Assembly (NCBI GenBank): GCA_038503035.1
Contig: JAVSML010024431.1
Span: 124,001-188,000, forward strand
Direction: 5' to 3'
Length of the DNA: 64,000 bases
DNA from: Crocodylus rhombifer
Lineage: Eukaryota; Chordata; Crocodylia; Crocodylidae
The position numbers and the translations under genes were made by a program. Below, one piece after another: positions 25,454 to 36,950 of the stretch (position 1 is the first letter of the stretch; each line of letters opens with the position of its first letter). The notes below the pieces were generated by a model. It made no database searches. It was not told where the DNA came from and saw nothing but the letters and a program-made list of their open reading frames with translations.

Positions 25454-28399
25454 CTTTTAAAATTTGACTTCTGGTTTTCAGCAAGCACTCTGAAAGTTGA
25501 ACTCTGAGAGGCATGAATACTTCCCAATTACCTTAGTGGGATCTCTGAAGCTTTGAAGTTTTGTGTGTCAGCATGCCATTTCACTGATGACCGTGTTACC
25601 ACTACTGGATGTGATCAAAAAGACTGAGCATCAGGATGTGGGGACTGGGTACAGTAGGGTCATTCACTGTTTTCATGGTTTTCTGGAGACAGAATACAAC
25701 TTTTTTTCTTCCTCAAATTTCCAGCCCTGCTAAAAGGAGAAAGGAGATTCCTAAGGACTGTAGCGACATATAATTCTGGGCCTTCTGCCACAAAATCAAG
25801 GGGCACAGCTGCACAGAAAACTTGGCAAATCTCAGAGGAGACTGGGTGGAATATCAGCCTCTTACTATAAAGACAGAGCAGAATTGGTAGGGATAGGGAA
25901 CTGAAAGGCAAAAATAAAACTTCTTGAATATTTGTCTTTACCCAAGTACTCATCCAGTTGCGTATTTTAAAATCATTTCAATATGATTTCAGGGACATCC
26001 TCGGTACTTTACAAGACACCATAATAAGCTCCTGTGATTTAAATTCCCTTGAAATGACCATTTCATTGAAATCATCGCATCTTTTGTTTAATGATTTATT
26101 TGGATGCTTGCTGGCCTATTGTTACATAGTATCTATGTGGACATTCACCATATTTTGAATACACTATCAATAACTGACTTCTAACTTGAAGGTTGTGAGG
26201 CTTCAAAGAATAAAAGTTGCACTAACATGTCCAATAGATCTTATATATAAAAACCCTCCAAGTTATTTAATAAGAATGTTGCAATGGAGAATCAGGCTAG
26301 ACTCACTTGCAACTACAAACATGCAGTAACATGGAGTATCTTCCCTTGAAGGAGTTAATTTTATTTCCCATATGATGTTATCTGCAATTGGGTTGGGAGG
26401 ATGTATGTTTAAAATGCAACTGTCCTTTTGCTTGTCTCAACATGGATATGATCGTCTTCTGACCACCACTAACACACACACACGTATGCATGCACACATA
26501 CACACACACGTAATGGGTCTCATACAGGTGGTGTCTGATGCAGCAAGGCTAGAATCCATATGGCTATACAGGAACTCACCAGAAGTCCCAAGTGAGGCAG
26601 AAACTTCTTCAACCAACCTTATAATTTGTTTTGTATTGAACAAGTCTTCGCACACCAGAATTTTATGCTATCTTTCCAGATCACTGTTAGAAGTTTACAT
26701 TCTTAATTCACATCCTTGCAGGAAAGAATCATATAAATAAGATCAGACTTCCCAGAGTTAGAATGGGAGGGAGAAGTCTATGGCACTGCCAGGAAAAAGA
26801 TTCTCTCTTCTTTTTGGTGGAGGTTTCATGCTCTTCAGAGAGCCCTGTGGTTGTGGCTGTCACTCTCTGCCACATTCAGAGGCTTTTTTATTGTCCCTGT
26901 CAGTTAGCAGCCCAAGGTTACTGCCAGCTCTCTGTCAGTGCTTTGATTTTTGTCAGCTATGGCCAGGTCCTTTTAGTTATCTGCTATCTTTTCAGCTTTG
27001 TTCAGTCTGAGCCCTACTTGTCTACTAATTAGCTCTTTGGAGATTTCCCTTTTAAAACTCACTATCACAGAGGACAGGAACCGTTCAAAAGTTTTGTGCT
27101 TCACAGAAATTCCATATTCATCCACATCCCATACAGCCATCTATCTAAAATTAAAAGTGGCAGGTCAGGCCAATTTAAGGTATATAAGTAACGTAGCCTG
27201 TAAAATATACCTTCGGGTTCTTGATCAGGTATGTAGATGAATAACAGAAAAAGAAGAAAAAAAGGTTTCCATTGAAGGGACCAAGGTGTACAAATAAAAA
27301 AGAAGCTATCATGCTATGTAACATATTCACATTTTCTTTATCTTCTAGTGTGCAAATATTGTGCTAGCTGAATATAAAAGTAGCACAACTTTAGGGTACA
27401 AAAAAAAACCACACTGTAACAACATCAAGAGTGGTCTTACATCAAGGAGGGCCCTGAGGATGTCTTTGTTGTCAACTTCAGAAGAAAAGAGAGGAACAGA
27501 AGAGGAAACTGGCAGAAGGAATAGATGCCAAAGAGAACTCAAAGGATTAGGTCCGGGTGAGGTGATCGGTATTCGAAAACAGTCTGCCTTCTGGCTCTGA
27601 TCTAAGGGAATAGGCTGGCAGCAAAGCCAGAGGGCATAACAGCACAAACACACCTTCAGCACACTGCTGGAGGCTTGCCTCAGTGCCTTAAAAATTGTGC
27701 TAGCAATTAGAAATAAAGGTATATAGGAGCAATAGGCGAAAGTGCTCTATGAATAAAAGTCAGCTTTTTACATAATACTCACTCTACTTGTATCTTCCCC
27801 CTCCCCCCGCCTCTTTTCTTGCCACTTAGTACATTTTTCCTGTGGTAACTCATCGATGCTGTAAGTTGCGCCTACATTGCACTTTACATAGTGTTAATGC
27901 CTGGAAGATGAAAGTAAAAACCTTTGAATATATTAATGTTATAACACAGATGTCTTACTTTTTATACTCTTTTTTCAGAACTATGGTGTGGTTAATAATG
28001 ATGCAGATTGTGCTGGATGGATGAGCAGATGAAACGGGGGAATACAGATTAAATAAAAATTTCTTCAAAGCTTACGTTTGCTTCATAATTTAACTTTGGT
28101 ACTTGTCATGATAGTAGTAGCTGGGTGCAACTCTGCATAATCACATTGTTCTAAAATATCCTGGTGAAACAGGGCAAACCTAATCTAAACAGCACTGCCA
28201 CACTTGCTTGGATAACTGGGGGAAAAGGAGTAATTAATAAATGGCTGTCAGATCAACTCTATGGTTGCTAATAATCAGAGACAAAGTTAAAACAAAAGGT
28301 ATAGTCACAGGTTAGGAAACAAACATGCCTTCATAGGAGTTATGAACAGAAGAGACTGTTAGATCAACTCTTCGAACTGCCTTTTACACAACACCTGGT
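25454..28399. other. Unique sequence with a short CA repeat
   Basis: No gene is recognised. A short interrupted (CA) tract lies at about 26470-26510. Overlapping frames of up to 122 codons on both strands around 26372-26740 and 27345-27662 show no recognisable domain and are treated as chance. Confidence 0.5.
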
Positions 28400-29590
28400 T
28401 CAGTTTTAGCCACTTTCTGTTTTTAGGGTTTCTTTGCCTACTGGCGTGAACTGGACACAATGTCAAGAAAGAGATTCAGCAGCTTTGCTTGTGTTGTATA
28501 GCCAGGAACTCTTCCCTGTTACACTCAGATATGAGATACTTTTTATCATATTTGCCAAGAATGCAGGCTATCTAGCTTTCTAGACACAGGCCTTTATTGT
28601 TCAATGGCTCTGATGTAATCTTGAGAGAGTTTCTGTTCTCAGTGATCTGGGTATTACGATTCAACTGTTTTTACATATGATGCTTTCTTGTATGCTCATC
28701 TCACCTCAATAGTTCCAGTATTCTTGAGAGGCATGTGAGGCTTCTCCCTGGTGTCTGGCTATCCTGACAGAATGACAGATGTGAGTACTTCTAAATCTTT
28801 GCCTTGGACAGTTGGCTTTTAGGGGTTGTTTTTTCAGCCTCTGGCTTGAAACTGGCATATAACAGGCTTAGGCAATGCTTTCTTTGTCTTTCTGTGTTTT
28901 GTGTATTTGTGTCAGACTGAACTCTGGTTCAGTTGCTATATTTTCACATGGCAAGGCCACTCTGGAGAAGAAATCAACTATGTGCATCTTAAGTCTTTTC
29001 ATGAAGCATTCATCAAAACTGCAGGATTGCTGTTTCAGTAGCCTTCACTGAAGTCATTTTGGGGCTATGAGAAATGTTTTCTTCAACTCCTGTATTGGTG
29101 GTTTATGCTCACTTTCTACTCATATGAGTTGCCATTCTTGAACAATCCTTGTGCGATGTGAACAAAACTGCAAGACATTCCTTTTCAATTTGGATTTATC
29201 ATTTGGTGACAATGACCTTAATGGGGAAGCTAACAACTGTACCATTTGTAGGAGTGATGTTTTTCTAGGCTTTCTGTTTTTCTACATTATAGTATTTCAG
29301 GAGGGGATAGATGTTCATAGAATCCTTGATATGAGTGATGGCTACATCACATTAAGGTAAAAATACCCACACTGTATCTGTGTCCTATAGTTACCTTGGG
29401 GTCTAAGAGGCTTGGAAGACATTGCCAGGTGTGCTAGAAGACATTGCCAGGTTTGCTTACAAATCTTAATACTCTTTGAGCAGACTGAAGATATTGAGGT
29501 ATGGACATATTTTGCATTTATCAGCCTTTTCAGGGTCAGGGTGTAGCTCAGTAATGTAATGAAGGACTGAGAGGGTAACTGGGGCACTAG
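28400..29590 (-). pseudogene. Ty3/Gypsy pol remnant: RT thumb, RNase H, integrase N-terminus
   Basis: Read on the minus strand, several motifs of a Ty3/Gypsy polyprotein appear in correct order, broken by stops and frameshifts. Near 29564 comes HYITELHPDPEK, the 'GH.I...G..PDPEKV' step after the RT palm. At about 29340 comes LLKYYNVEK. At 29198-29167 comes QIEKECLAVLF, the start of RNase H's conserved helix. At 29125-29060 come ESEHKPP and APK.LQ.RLL, matching 'SDHKPL...APKRLQ.MLL'. At 28990-28951 comes MHIVDFFSRVALP, matching 'ADTLSR..LP'. At 28735-28603 come EYWNY.GEMSIQE, IVIPRSLR and LSRLHQSH, the spacer and HHCC zinc region of integrase. The pattern resembles K02A2.6-like elements. The enzyme would copy and integrate the retrotransposon, but this copy cannot be translated. 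It is collinear with the gag-protease remnant at 31.9-33.1 kb. Confidence 0.78.
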
Positions 29591-31929
29591 TCATGGGCTC
29601 TGACTTGGAAGGCATGGAAATGGCACAAATAGGGCTGTAGCTAGTTGCAGGCTCCACTGCCTCAGACATTGACACTGCCTTGCGCGCTGCTGCTGTCCAG
29701 GGTGCTCAAGTGTCCAGTTATATCTTTGCTATAGCCCTTAGGAAGTCTGCTGGGTATTGTAAAAACCACCCAACTGATAATAAATGAAGAATAAAATCAG
29801 AAATTTAATAGACTGAAATTGGCATGTCAGAAATTAGGTCTAAGTGATGGACAAAATAATTTGGAAAGGAACTATTTTGGGGGTCTTGGAAGAAAAAAAA
29901 CCCTGCAGGGACGGAGATCGTGATGCAAGGAGAATAGATGGACTGTGAAGATTAAGCTATCAACCTCACCATCTCCTGGGATCACTATGATGCTACTGGG
30001 ATTTTGTTGCCCTTATCCTGAAAGATGCCCTTACCATAATGGGCCAGAGAAACCCCATCTTTCACCATGACACAGTAGGGTTTTTATTGTCTTCTTCCTG
30101 CGAGATATCCTGACTACACCAGGGCAGAGAAAGGAACTCTCATATATCATTGTCTCAGGTAGCCTTGACTAAATCTCGAACAACACTTAAAATGTGAGAC
30201 TTGAGTTCCTGCTGTCAGCTTCCCCCTCATGTGTCCTTTTCTTATTTTTTATTTTTGTTCCCCGTTTCTCTCTTTCAAACTTTACTTAATTACAGTTAAA
30301 CTTAGTCAGCCAAAACTGACTATCTCAAAACACTGCTGAGATCCCAAGACCAAATTACAAACTAAAAGCAATGCCTCAAAAACATTACCAGATCTTGAAG
30401 TGTCCACGAAGACCAAGTGACGTGCCTATGTCTCCCTAGTAGCAGAGCTTACATATAAGAGGCAGATAAAAGCTGAATTTTCTATCTTTGCTTATCTTGT
30501 CTTTCACTTCTTCATGTTTCACTGTTTTTCTTCACAGAACTAGGATAAAGCTATAAAAACAGCAACCATGTGCTGCAATTCTTTTCCTATTTTGCTCCCC
30601 AACAACAGTTATTACCATCTTTAATTCAATCTAAAAGATGGCTGTACAAAGGATTTTCCCTATATACACTCTTTGTAGCTAAAGGGAAAGGCAATAAGGG
30701 ATGAGGTAAAATGAGAACCACATTAAATACACATTTTAGTGCTTCAACTCTTTTCCCTTTTTCCCCTTCCATATAAACCACGACAAGGTCATATTAACGC
30801 TTTTTGATTTTCTTGGCCTGTTTATTCCCTTACAATTAATGCAGTCATTGTAGGTTTAGTGTTTGACAGACTATGGTTTTGTTGTAACATTTCTGGTTTA
30901 AATGTGTTCATGTTGTGATAATGTTACATGCCTGTTCCCCTAATTAGTTAGTATATGCGAAAAGAAGGATAAACAGGATCCTTACTAGGACCCAGCTGCC
31001 TATATGCTAAATGAGACAAGAGTTACATCCATCAGCAAAGATAAAGGCAGGGTAGAGATGCATCTAAGGGACTTGTTACACATTACACTGACTTGCACAA
31101 AAGCTGATCGGTGTTAGTGTTAGCTTGAGTTTGGAGCAGTCACACATTCAGGCCAGGGGCCTGGAGGACTGAAAGGTAAGAACCTCTCCCTATTCCAGGC
31201 TTCCCCACCATCCCACAGGTCTCTCCCGCCCCCCAGGCTTACCTGTGGCTGTCCGTGCTGTCTGTCGCAGGGGTGCAGGCAGGCAGGTTAACCCTTCCCT
31301 GTTTTTGTGAGTCATTTCCAGTTGAACAGCCTTGTCAACATATCAGCAAGGTGGGACTGGTAAATATCCTTTGAAGGTGACACCCAGGAGGCCTCAAAGA
31401 AAACAGGGAGATAAGTTTCAAATAATGGATGAAGGAGCCTGAGTAAAAGTGTGCAGACCTGAGAGCTGGAAAGTCTGAAGCAAGGGAAGAGCTGAGCTTC
31501 TCTGAGGAACTCTGGATTTTAGAGGCTAGACTGGGAGAGAGGGACTGTATAACCTTTTGGAAGGGATAAGGTCTTCTTGCTGTGTGACTTTTGCCCTGCA
31601 AAATGCCCTTGTTAAAAAGAAGCTTTGTTGCTTGGGACTTTGCGGCTCAAGTCTCCCTTGGAGGAGGTAAAGCCAACTAGTTTGGATGCTATACTGAAAG
31701 GTAGCTTTCTGAGATAGGGCCACAAATAACTATGGAGAGTCAGGGACCAGACAACCAGGGTTTCAAAGTCAGGAGTCAGAGCTCTGTGACCCCTTTCCCA
31801 CACACCAGGTCAGGGTTAGTTTCAGGGTGAACTCGCAGAGACCAGACAAGACCAGGCTTAGCTTCAAAGAGACTAGACAAGGCCAGGAGGCCTGAACAAG
31901 CACTCCCCTTGGAGAAGCCATGATATAGT
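29591..31929. other. Unrelated sequence interrupting the Gypsy remnant
   Basis: The RT fingers and palm expected here were not found. The stretch differs in composition from the flanking pol and gag. It holds an ~85-bp tandem repeat at 29968-30140, unremarkable AT-rich DNA, and from about 31130 to 31930 a GC-richer block with several minus-strand open frames of 60-90 codons and no recognised domain. One or more later insertions, perhaps including another LTR, would explain it, but I found no clean ends or target duplication. Confidence 0.45.
29968..30140 (+). repeat. Degenerate ~85-bp tandem repeat
   Basis: Two adjoining units are visible. The first runs from ATCACTATGATGCTACTGGG to GGGCCAGAGAAA (to about 30053). 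The second runs from ACCATGACACAGTAGGG to AGGGCAGAGAAA (to about 30138). A weaker third start follows at about 30140. Units match at roughly two thirds of positions. Each carries a 'TTRTTG.C.T..TCCTG..AGAT' middle. Confidence 0.6.
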
Positions 31930-32260
31930 GTCAGTAGGTTCATTAATTCTTTTGTTTTATCTGAAATCTTTGTGTTGTACAATATCTGAATTTTCAACCT
32001 ACGTGTTCCTTTTATTCTGCTTCTACTTTACATTGTCTAAGTGACATTAGGATGGTGCCATCATGTAATTCCAATCTGACTTCTTTTGGTTGCAATTTTT
32101 CTTTCTTCTCTTGCATAATGTTGGGAAAGTCTTTGTAGCCCAGTACTTTACCTAACACACCACTGCCTATTTGGCATTCAGTTTCCTGTTTGTGTGGTGC
32201 TACCTTATCCTTGTGTTTGGTGCCAGTCTGACCTTTAGAGATCATTTAGTTTTTCCTGTT
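31930..32260 (-). pseudogene. Ty3/Gypsy protease-like remnant
   Basis: Minus-strand translation gives LQPKEVRLELHDG followed by LRQCKVEAE, resembling the 'VRL..Y.G..I...G.C.L' segment of a Ty3/Gypsy aspartic protease. It is followed by RRLKIQILYN, resembling the domain's C-terminal strand. The catalytic DTG is not recognisable, which fits decay. It lies just downstream of the gag remnant on the same strand, in the expected order. The protease would mature the polyprotein. Evidence is weaker than for gag or pol. Confidence 0.5.
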
Positions 32261-32422
32261 TTTGTTAATTGCATTAACATCAGTGTATCCTTTGAAAAAA
32301 AAAATCTCATGCTCAGAGTCACTGCTCGATTCCTTGATGGGATTTTTTCTTATCATTGCTTTTCTTGTCTTCAGGCTGTGGCATAATCATATTGTCTTAC
32401 TATAGTTATTGCATAACACACT

Positions 32423-33107
32423 CTAGTCAGGGTAGTTTTCATTATCATGCTTTTCTATGCAGGGCCATGGGATTCTTTTCATCTCTGCTTTGGATTTATG
32501 CATTTGCTCTTGCATGAATCTTGGTGTATTTTTATTATGTTTCTCTGCTTTTGCTGAGCTGCTTGGTGAATTATTTCTAACTGCTCTATTTATGCTATGT
32601 GTTGATATGTAACCTCGTTCTCTAGCTTGGCCCATGTCTTTCAGTTTTCAGTTCAGTGTGCATGTGCCTCCTCATTTGAACATCTTCATTCATACTAATA
32701 AATCTTTTGTCCCTATCACAATTAGTTCATTTGTTAAGCTTTGATAATTGCATGAGTCAGCTGTTGTGCATATTTAGCCAATCAGTTTGTCTGATGTTTC
32801 TCCAGATTTCTTGCATCACCTGCATGTTGAAAGGATTCCTATCACATACACTTTTTGTGAGCTGAAGGTATTTTTGGAGCACTTCTAGGCCTGTGAATGG
32901 GCCCCTCTTAGTCTGCTGCTGGAATATCCAGATCCTGTTGATACATGTGGCAGCCTTTCCCCATTACAGCTAACAGGGTGGCTCACTTTGTTTTTCTTTT
33001 AATACAGACACACAGCAATTTCATAGTTTTCCTATTGTGATATAACAAATATCCACATCCCCTTTCATGTCTACCTGCTCAAGGATAGGAATTTGATATG
33101 CTGCCAT
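32423..33107 (-). pseudogene. Ty3/Gypsy gag remnant with decayed zinc knuckle
   Basis: A minus-strand ATG at 33107-33105 opens MAAYQIP. Shifting frames then follow the gag layout of K02A2.6-like Ty3/Gypsy elements. An ATLLAVMGKAA segment (about 32990-32950) matches 'ATLL..IG..A..IY'. At 32890-32798 comes VLQKYLQLTKSVCDRNPFN, matching 'VL.KF...KNV.YERF.FN' before the 'Q..GE....Y...LR' helix. Then comes a SMNEDVQMRRH segment, and finally, at about 32535-32423, a lysine/histidine-rich stretch (MHKSKAE, CIEKHDNEN) where CCHC knuckles should be, with most cysteines gone. Gag would form the particle. This copy has several stops. Confidence 0.7.
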
Positions 33108-33176
33108 GATTATTTTTTCCTCTCCCTTTGTGGGTTTTTGTTATTCTTCTGTTAAGACTTTAGTTTCTGATTTTCT

Positions 33177-33187
33177 TTCTGACACCA
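33177..33187 (-). other. Candidate primer-binding site of the Gypsy element
   Basis: The minus strand reads TGGTGTCAGAA, a sequence often found directly after the 5' LTR of vertebrate Gypsy and retroviral elements. It abuts a CA end (ACAGAGCA) and lies 70 bases before the gag ATG, which is the expected place. It is a short motif, so position is the main support. Confidence 0.5.
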
Positions 33188-33312
33188 TGCTCTGTGTTCA
33201 AGCACAGAAAGAGAGAATGCCAAAATAGCGCAACATTTGGGCTTTATTCCTTCCTCCATGTAGGCTGTTCTTTCTCTCATCCAGCACCTGAAGAAAACAG
33301 AGTCCTCTAGGA
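33188..33312 (-). mobile_element. 3' portion of the Gypsy 5' LTR
   Basis: On the minus strand an AATAAA poly(A) signal (33248-33243) is followed about 55 bases later by the terminal CA, then the primer-binding-like site. This is the R-U5 end of an LTR. The rest of the LTR would continue beyond the hAT element that starts at 33313 and may resume after 33728. Its outer TG end was not located, nor was a matching 3' LTR below 28.4 kb. Confidence 0.5.
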
Positions 33313-33719
33313 CAGGACTATCCAACTTCTAAGCAGCCAGGGACCACATGTCCCAGGGGCTGCACCAGTGGGGGCTGGATGCCGTGCAGCTCCCATGCTC
33401 CCACAATCCACTGCTGCAATAATGCACACCTAGGTGGGCAACCCCTATCCACTGCTATACTGCAAGGCCATGATTCTCCTCCCCCTTCCCCCCCACCCCT
33501 CAGGGCCTTTTTTCCACCCCACTAGGTGTGAGCCCAGATTCACTTCAGCTCCCTGCACTGCTGCACTGTCCCATGCCTGGGCCAAAGCAGGAAGCAGCAG
33601 CCAGATGAGGGAGAGGGGAACCTGGTGACTCCAGCTGCAGGGATGCAGGGAGTGGCAACTGGGTAAGAGACCATGGGTTGCACATTAACACCTTGTGGGT
33701 CACCAGTTGGATAGCTCTG
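33313..33719. mobile_element. Non-autonomous hAT-type element, 407 bp
   Basis: Inverted ends are CAGGACTATCCAACTT on the left and AGTTGGATAGCTCTG on the right (read inward CAGAGCTATCCAACT). The flanks are CTCTAGGA (33305-33312) and CTGTGGGA (33720-33727), 6/8 identical, as in hAT. The interior is GC-rich with no transposase. It probably inserted into the LTR of the minus-strand Gypsy element. Confidence 0.75.
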
Positions 33720-33727
33720 CTGTGGGA

Positions 33728-34839
33728 CACGTCACTACCATTTCTCTAGCAGTCCTGAGTGCACTCCTGAGAGCACTGTCCCATCTACGTGCTCATACTC
33801 TGCATAAGCCAAACCTGGAAATGAGGCAATGAAGACACCCAAAGGCAGAAGTCTCAAGAGTCAGGGAAGAGCATGGTCAGGGTGGCTCAGTGCCTCATTT
33901 CTGGGTTTGGCACATGTGGAGTGGGAGGAGGTGGAGTACTGCAGAAGCACTAAGAGAAAAATCCAAACTTTCCAAACATTCGCCAATATTTAAGCAAACC
34001 TTACACTACAGCAGCTCCTGTTTGGAATGTCTCTGTCATAATATACTTGGATATTGCATAAAACCTCAAAATGGGGATTAAACTGGGGCCAAGGGTCTAA
34101 CTAGTAGAATACTAGCAAACTCTGGATAACGTTAAAGAATCCAGACTCCCAAAACGTCTAGTCCAATGAATGGAAACACAGACATCTTACTATGTGACTC
34201 CCATAGGAATATCTAGGGTCCAGTTTTGTGAGCATTGCAACTTTTCTTCTGAGAAGGAAAAAAGAAAGCTCCTAGTAGTCCATCTTCCCAGTGAGCCTTC
34301 CTGGCCAGATTAAAGATTAGGCATCATAGATTCCTAAAGTACCAGTTCCAGGAGTTCTGTGATCACAGGACAATCTCATCTTATGTTTAAATTAATGTTT
34401 CTAACACTCCTGGTTTCAAAGAAAAGCTTCAAAATGGCACCCAACTGCAGCTATTGCAGTGCCACCAGTCTGACTTTGTAGAGAACCTGCAACTAAAAGA
34501 GGATGTGCCTCATTCAGGTCAGTACTATTTTGAAAGGTGAGACAAATCGCTGGGCAAAAGAGTGCTGTGCTTGGCAAGAGAAGAGAGACATTTCCCCTTT
34601 CCAGGAGAGAGAATCCCAGCTGCTACCTCTACTAGTTTTCAGGGGGGTGGGGCATGGGGAGAAGTGATCCCATGCTGTTGCCACCAGGATTCCACATATA
34701 TGCAGATGGGGGAAGCCCATGGGAGGGAAGTAGGGCCATAGTGTAGGGCTATCACCATTTGATTTTCTATGTTACAATGCACTTTAGGTCCCAGAAATTA
34801 TCTTAATTTTTCTTTATATGATAACAGTATTTAAGGGAG
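33728..34839. other. Possible LTR continuation, hairpin, then unique DNA
   Basis: The first ~200 bp may belong to the interrupted Gypsy LTR. A strong hairpin lies at 33809-33910. Beyond it no gene or transposon end is recognised. Confidence 0.4.
33809..33910. repeat. 24-bp-stem hairpin
   Basis: CCAAACCTGGAAATGAGGCA plus ATGA (33809-33832) pairs with TCAGTGCCTCATTTCTGGGT plus TTGG (33887-33910) at 21 of 24 positions. The loop is 54 bases. It may be a structure of the Gypsy LTR U3 or a separate insertion. Confidence 0.7.
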
Positions 34840-35345
34840 GTGCAGATAGATTTAAAGGGGGGAGGGGGTTGGTAGGCTGCACTAGTGCTGCAGTTCCACC
34901 ATGGGGAGGGGGCTAGGATAAGATGTACCTGGAGTCCTCAGACCTGCATTGGACACTGGGAAGAGGCACAGGAAAGTTGGGGGAGCATCTGCTGCTGCCA
35001 CTGTCCTTAGGTGAACTGGCTTCAGACAGAGCTGCTTCCTCCCCCTTCCCTCCACCCCACACCCATGTCAGCCGGGGACTGCAGCTGGGCAAATGGGTCT
35101 TATGCCGGCTCTTGGAGCCTCTGGCTGCTGGGAGCAGCTGTGCAGGGTGCCAGGCCCAGTCAGAGATGGCGGCAGTGCATGGTTTCTGGCTTCCTGCAGG
35201 AGAGCTACTATATGGAGTGCCAGGGTTGGTCAGGGACAGCAGGAGAAGCACTAGCAGTGTCTGCTCCCTCCCTAGCCTCCTTGGCGTCCCCTGCCTGCCT
35301 TGAAAAGGGAGGTGAGAGCTCATTTTGCTAAGCAGCAGGGGTGGT
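34840..35345. repeat. GC-rich block, probable repeat
   Basis: A sharp GC rise runs between AT-rich flanks. Both strands carry long open frames over the same bases (126 codons plus, 136 codons minus), typical of stop-poor GC-rich DNA rather than of a gene. No family ends or target duplication could be fixed. An 'AGAACATAAGAACATA' just after it (about 35371) recalls the terminal repeat of CR1 elements. Confidence 0.35.
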
Positions 35346-36734
35346 GGGGGACAATCATATCACCATGGACACAGAACATAAGAACATACAGTTAAAGAAC
35401 CAAACACGAAATGTTGAGGCAGTTATTATAATCTTCCTTTTTGTGCTATCGCAAGTAATTCCCTTCATGTCCTTTTTTGTCTGTCTAAACATGAATATTT
35501 TATCTAAAAAGGAATGAAGGGTGGTTTCTAAAGTGAAGGGGTATAGTGGTGAGCAGGGACTGTTGTAGTTTGTGCACTTTGGGAGTTCTTGCTTTTTCTC
35601 CTTTTTTAATTAAATTTGATTCTACAAAACTTTACTCTGTCTATGCAACCAGTTCTTTGACAGGTTAAAAAGGGGACTTCACCTGAGTTGCACTCAAAAA
35701 GTAAAGTGACATTTTACTTGTTCTGAGTAGTTTTAAAGAAATCCCCCTGTAAACAAGACTGTGTATACTTGACTGCCTTTTTATTTTCTAAATCAGCTAA
35801 ACCTCCCTCATGTGGCACTGCAAAGCAGGTAATGTTTTCAAGGTTTTGTCCCTGATGGTTTGGTTAATAAGAAAGGGAGGTCTCCTCACACTTTTGAGAT
35901 GGCAGCAAGACTTTAAAAATGCAGCAGTGAAACTACAGGGCCCATATGTCAGACTAAAGAATTCAACACAGCTCTAAACCCCAAGTCACTACCTTTGCCT
36001 CTCTCGCCTCCCTCCTTAAACCTCACTTTTGTCATAATGTTTACAGAAAACTGTGGTTTGACATTGCTATACAATGCTGCTGACAAATTGGGATTATTAC
36101 TACCAAGCATCTGCAAACTGTGCACACAGCTAGTCTGTGCTAAAATATCCAGTTATTGTTTTCTCATCTTCCCTTCCTTGGCCATTTGTCTGCTTCATCC
36201 ATATGATACATCATGTCTTACTTGTCCTACCACAAAAACATAGGCAGACTGAAGTCCACAAGTAGACTGCATTGATTACAATGGCATGCAACAGCAGCAC
36301 TGGGGACTGGTGTTAGAGCATCTGCATCACAGATGTAGCACCTAATCTAGTCAAGGCAGGAGGAGAAAGCAAAAGTTGTCAAAGATGGCTGGGAGGGTGG
36401 GAGAGATGCATGACAATAGGAAAAGATGTGGTGTGTATAAAAAAGTTGGGTCCCAAGGACAAAAAAGAGAGAGGAGAGCAAAAACCAGGTAAGACAGGAA
36501 CAGAAGACAGAAAACAGCACAAAATTAACTGGGAATACAAGGAGAGAAAAGAAAGATTTTTTTTCCACTTTTGAGTCTGGAAATAGAGTCACATGCCTGC
36601 AGTGGCCCAGGCCAGAAACTAGGGGGGTGTTAGAGAATGCTCTGCTGGCTGAAGCTAACAGCTTGGACCAAGGCTAGCCTGCCCACCCTGCATGGAGGAG
36701 ATTGTGGGGAGGTGCAAAGGATGGTTGGGGATTG
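35346..36734. other. Unique sequence, nothing recognised
   Basis: No gene, RNA or transposon end is recognised. The last ~130 bases are GC-richer and may belong to the repeat that follows. Confidence 0.5.
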
Positions 36735-36950
36735 TGAATTAACTTGAATCTGGTGGGGATCTGGGACAGAAGTTCAATAAACCAATTTAACCTAAATCAG
36801 TTAAAGTCTGATACTATATCCATCCAGGTTTATCTTAAACCAGTTTTGGCCATTTTGAAAGTGGTATGTGCACCGAACTTCTGTTGCATTACAGACTTGA
36901 GCTGGTTTCTAATCACTTATACTGGTTTGTATGTAATTTCTGTTCCTAGC
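36735..36950 (+). repeat. Dispersed repeat, plus copy (TTAAACCAGTTTTGGCC family)
   Basis: It contains CTTAAACCAGTTTTGGCCAT, TATGTGCACCGAACTTCTGT and CTGGTTTCTAATCACTTATA. The reverse complement of 56345-56480 carries the same words in the same order (TTTAAACCAGTCTG, TGTGCTGAACTCCTATTCTG, TTGGTTTCTGATCACTTATA). Two independent copies in one window establish a repeat family. The class is unknown. Confidence 0.65.

Noticed and set aside
31130..31930. A second LTR next to the protease remnant
   Set aside because: Composition suggests an insertion, but no TG...CA pair with matching 5-bp flanks could be identified.
34913..35323. 126-codon plus and 136-codon minus frames over the same bases
   Set aside because: Mutually overlapping frames in a GC-rich block with no recognisable protein features.
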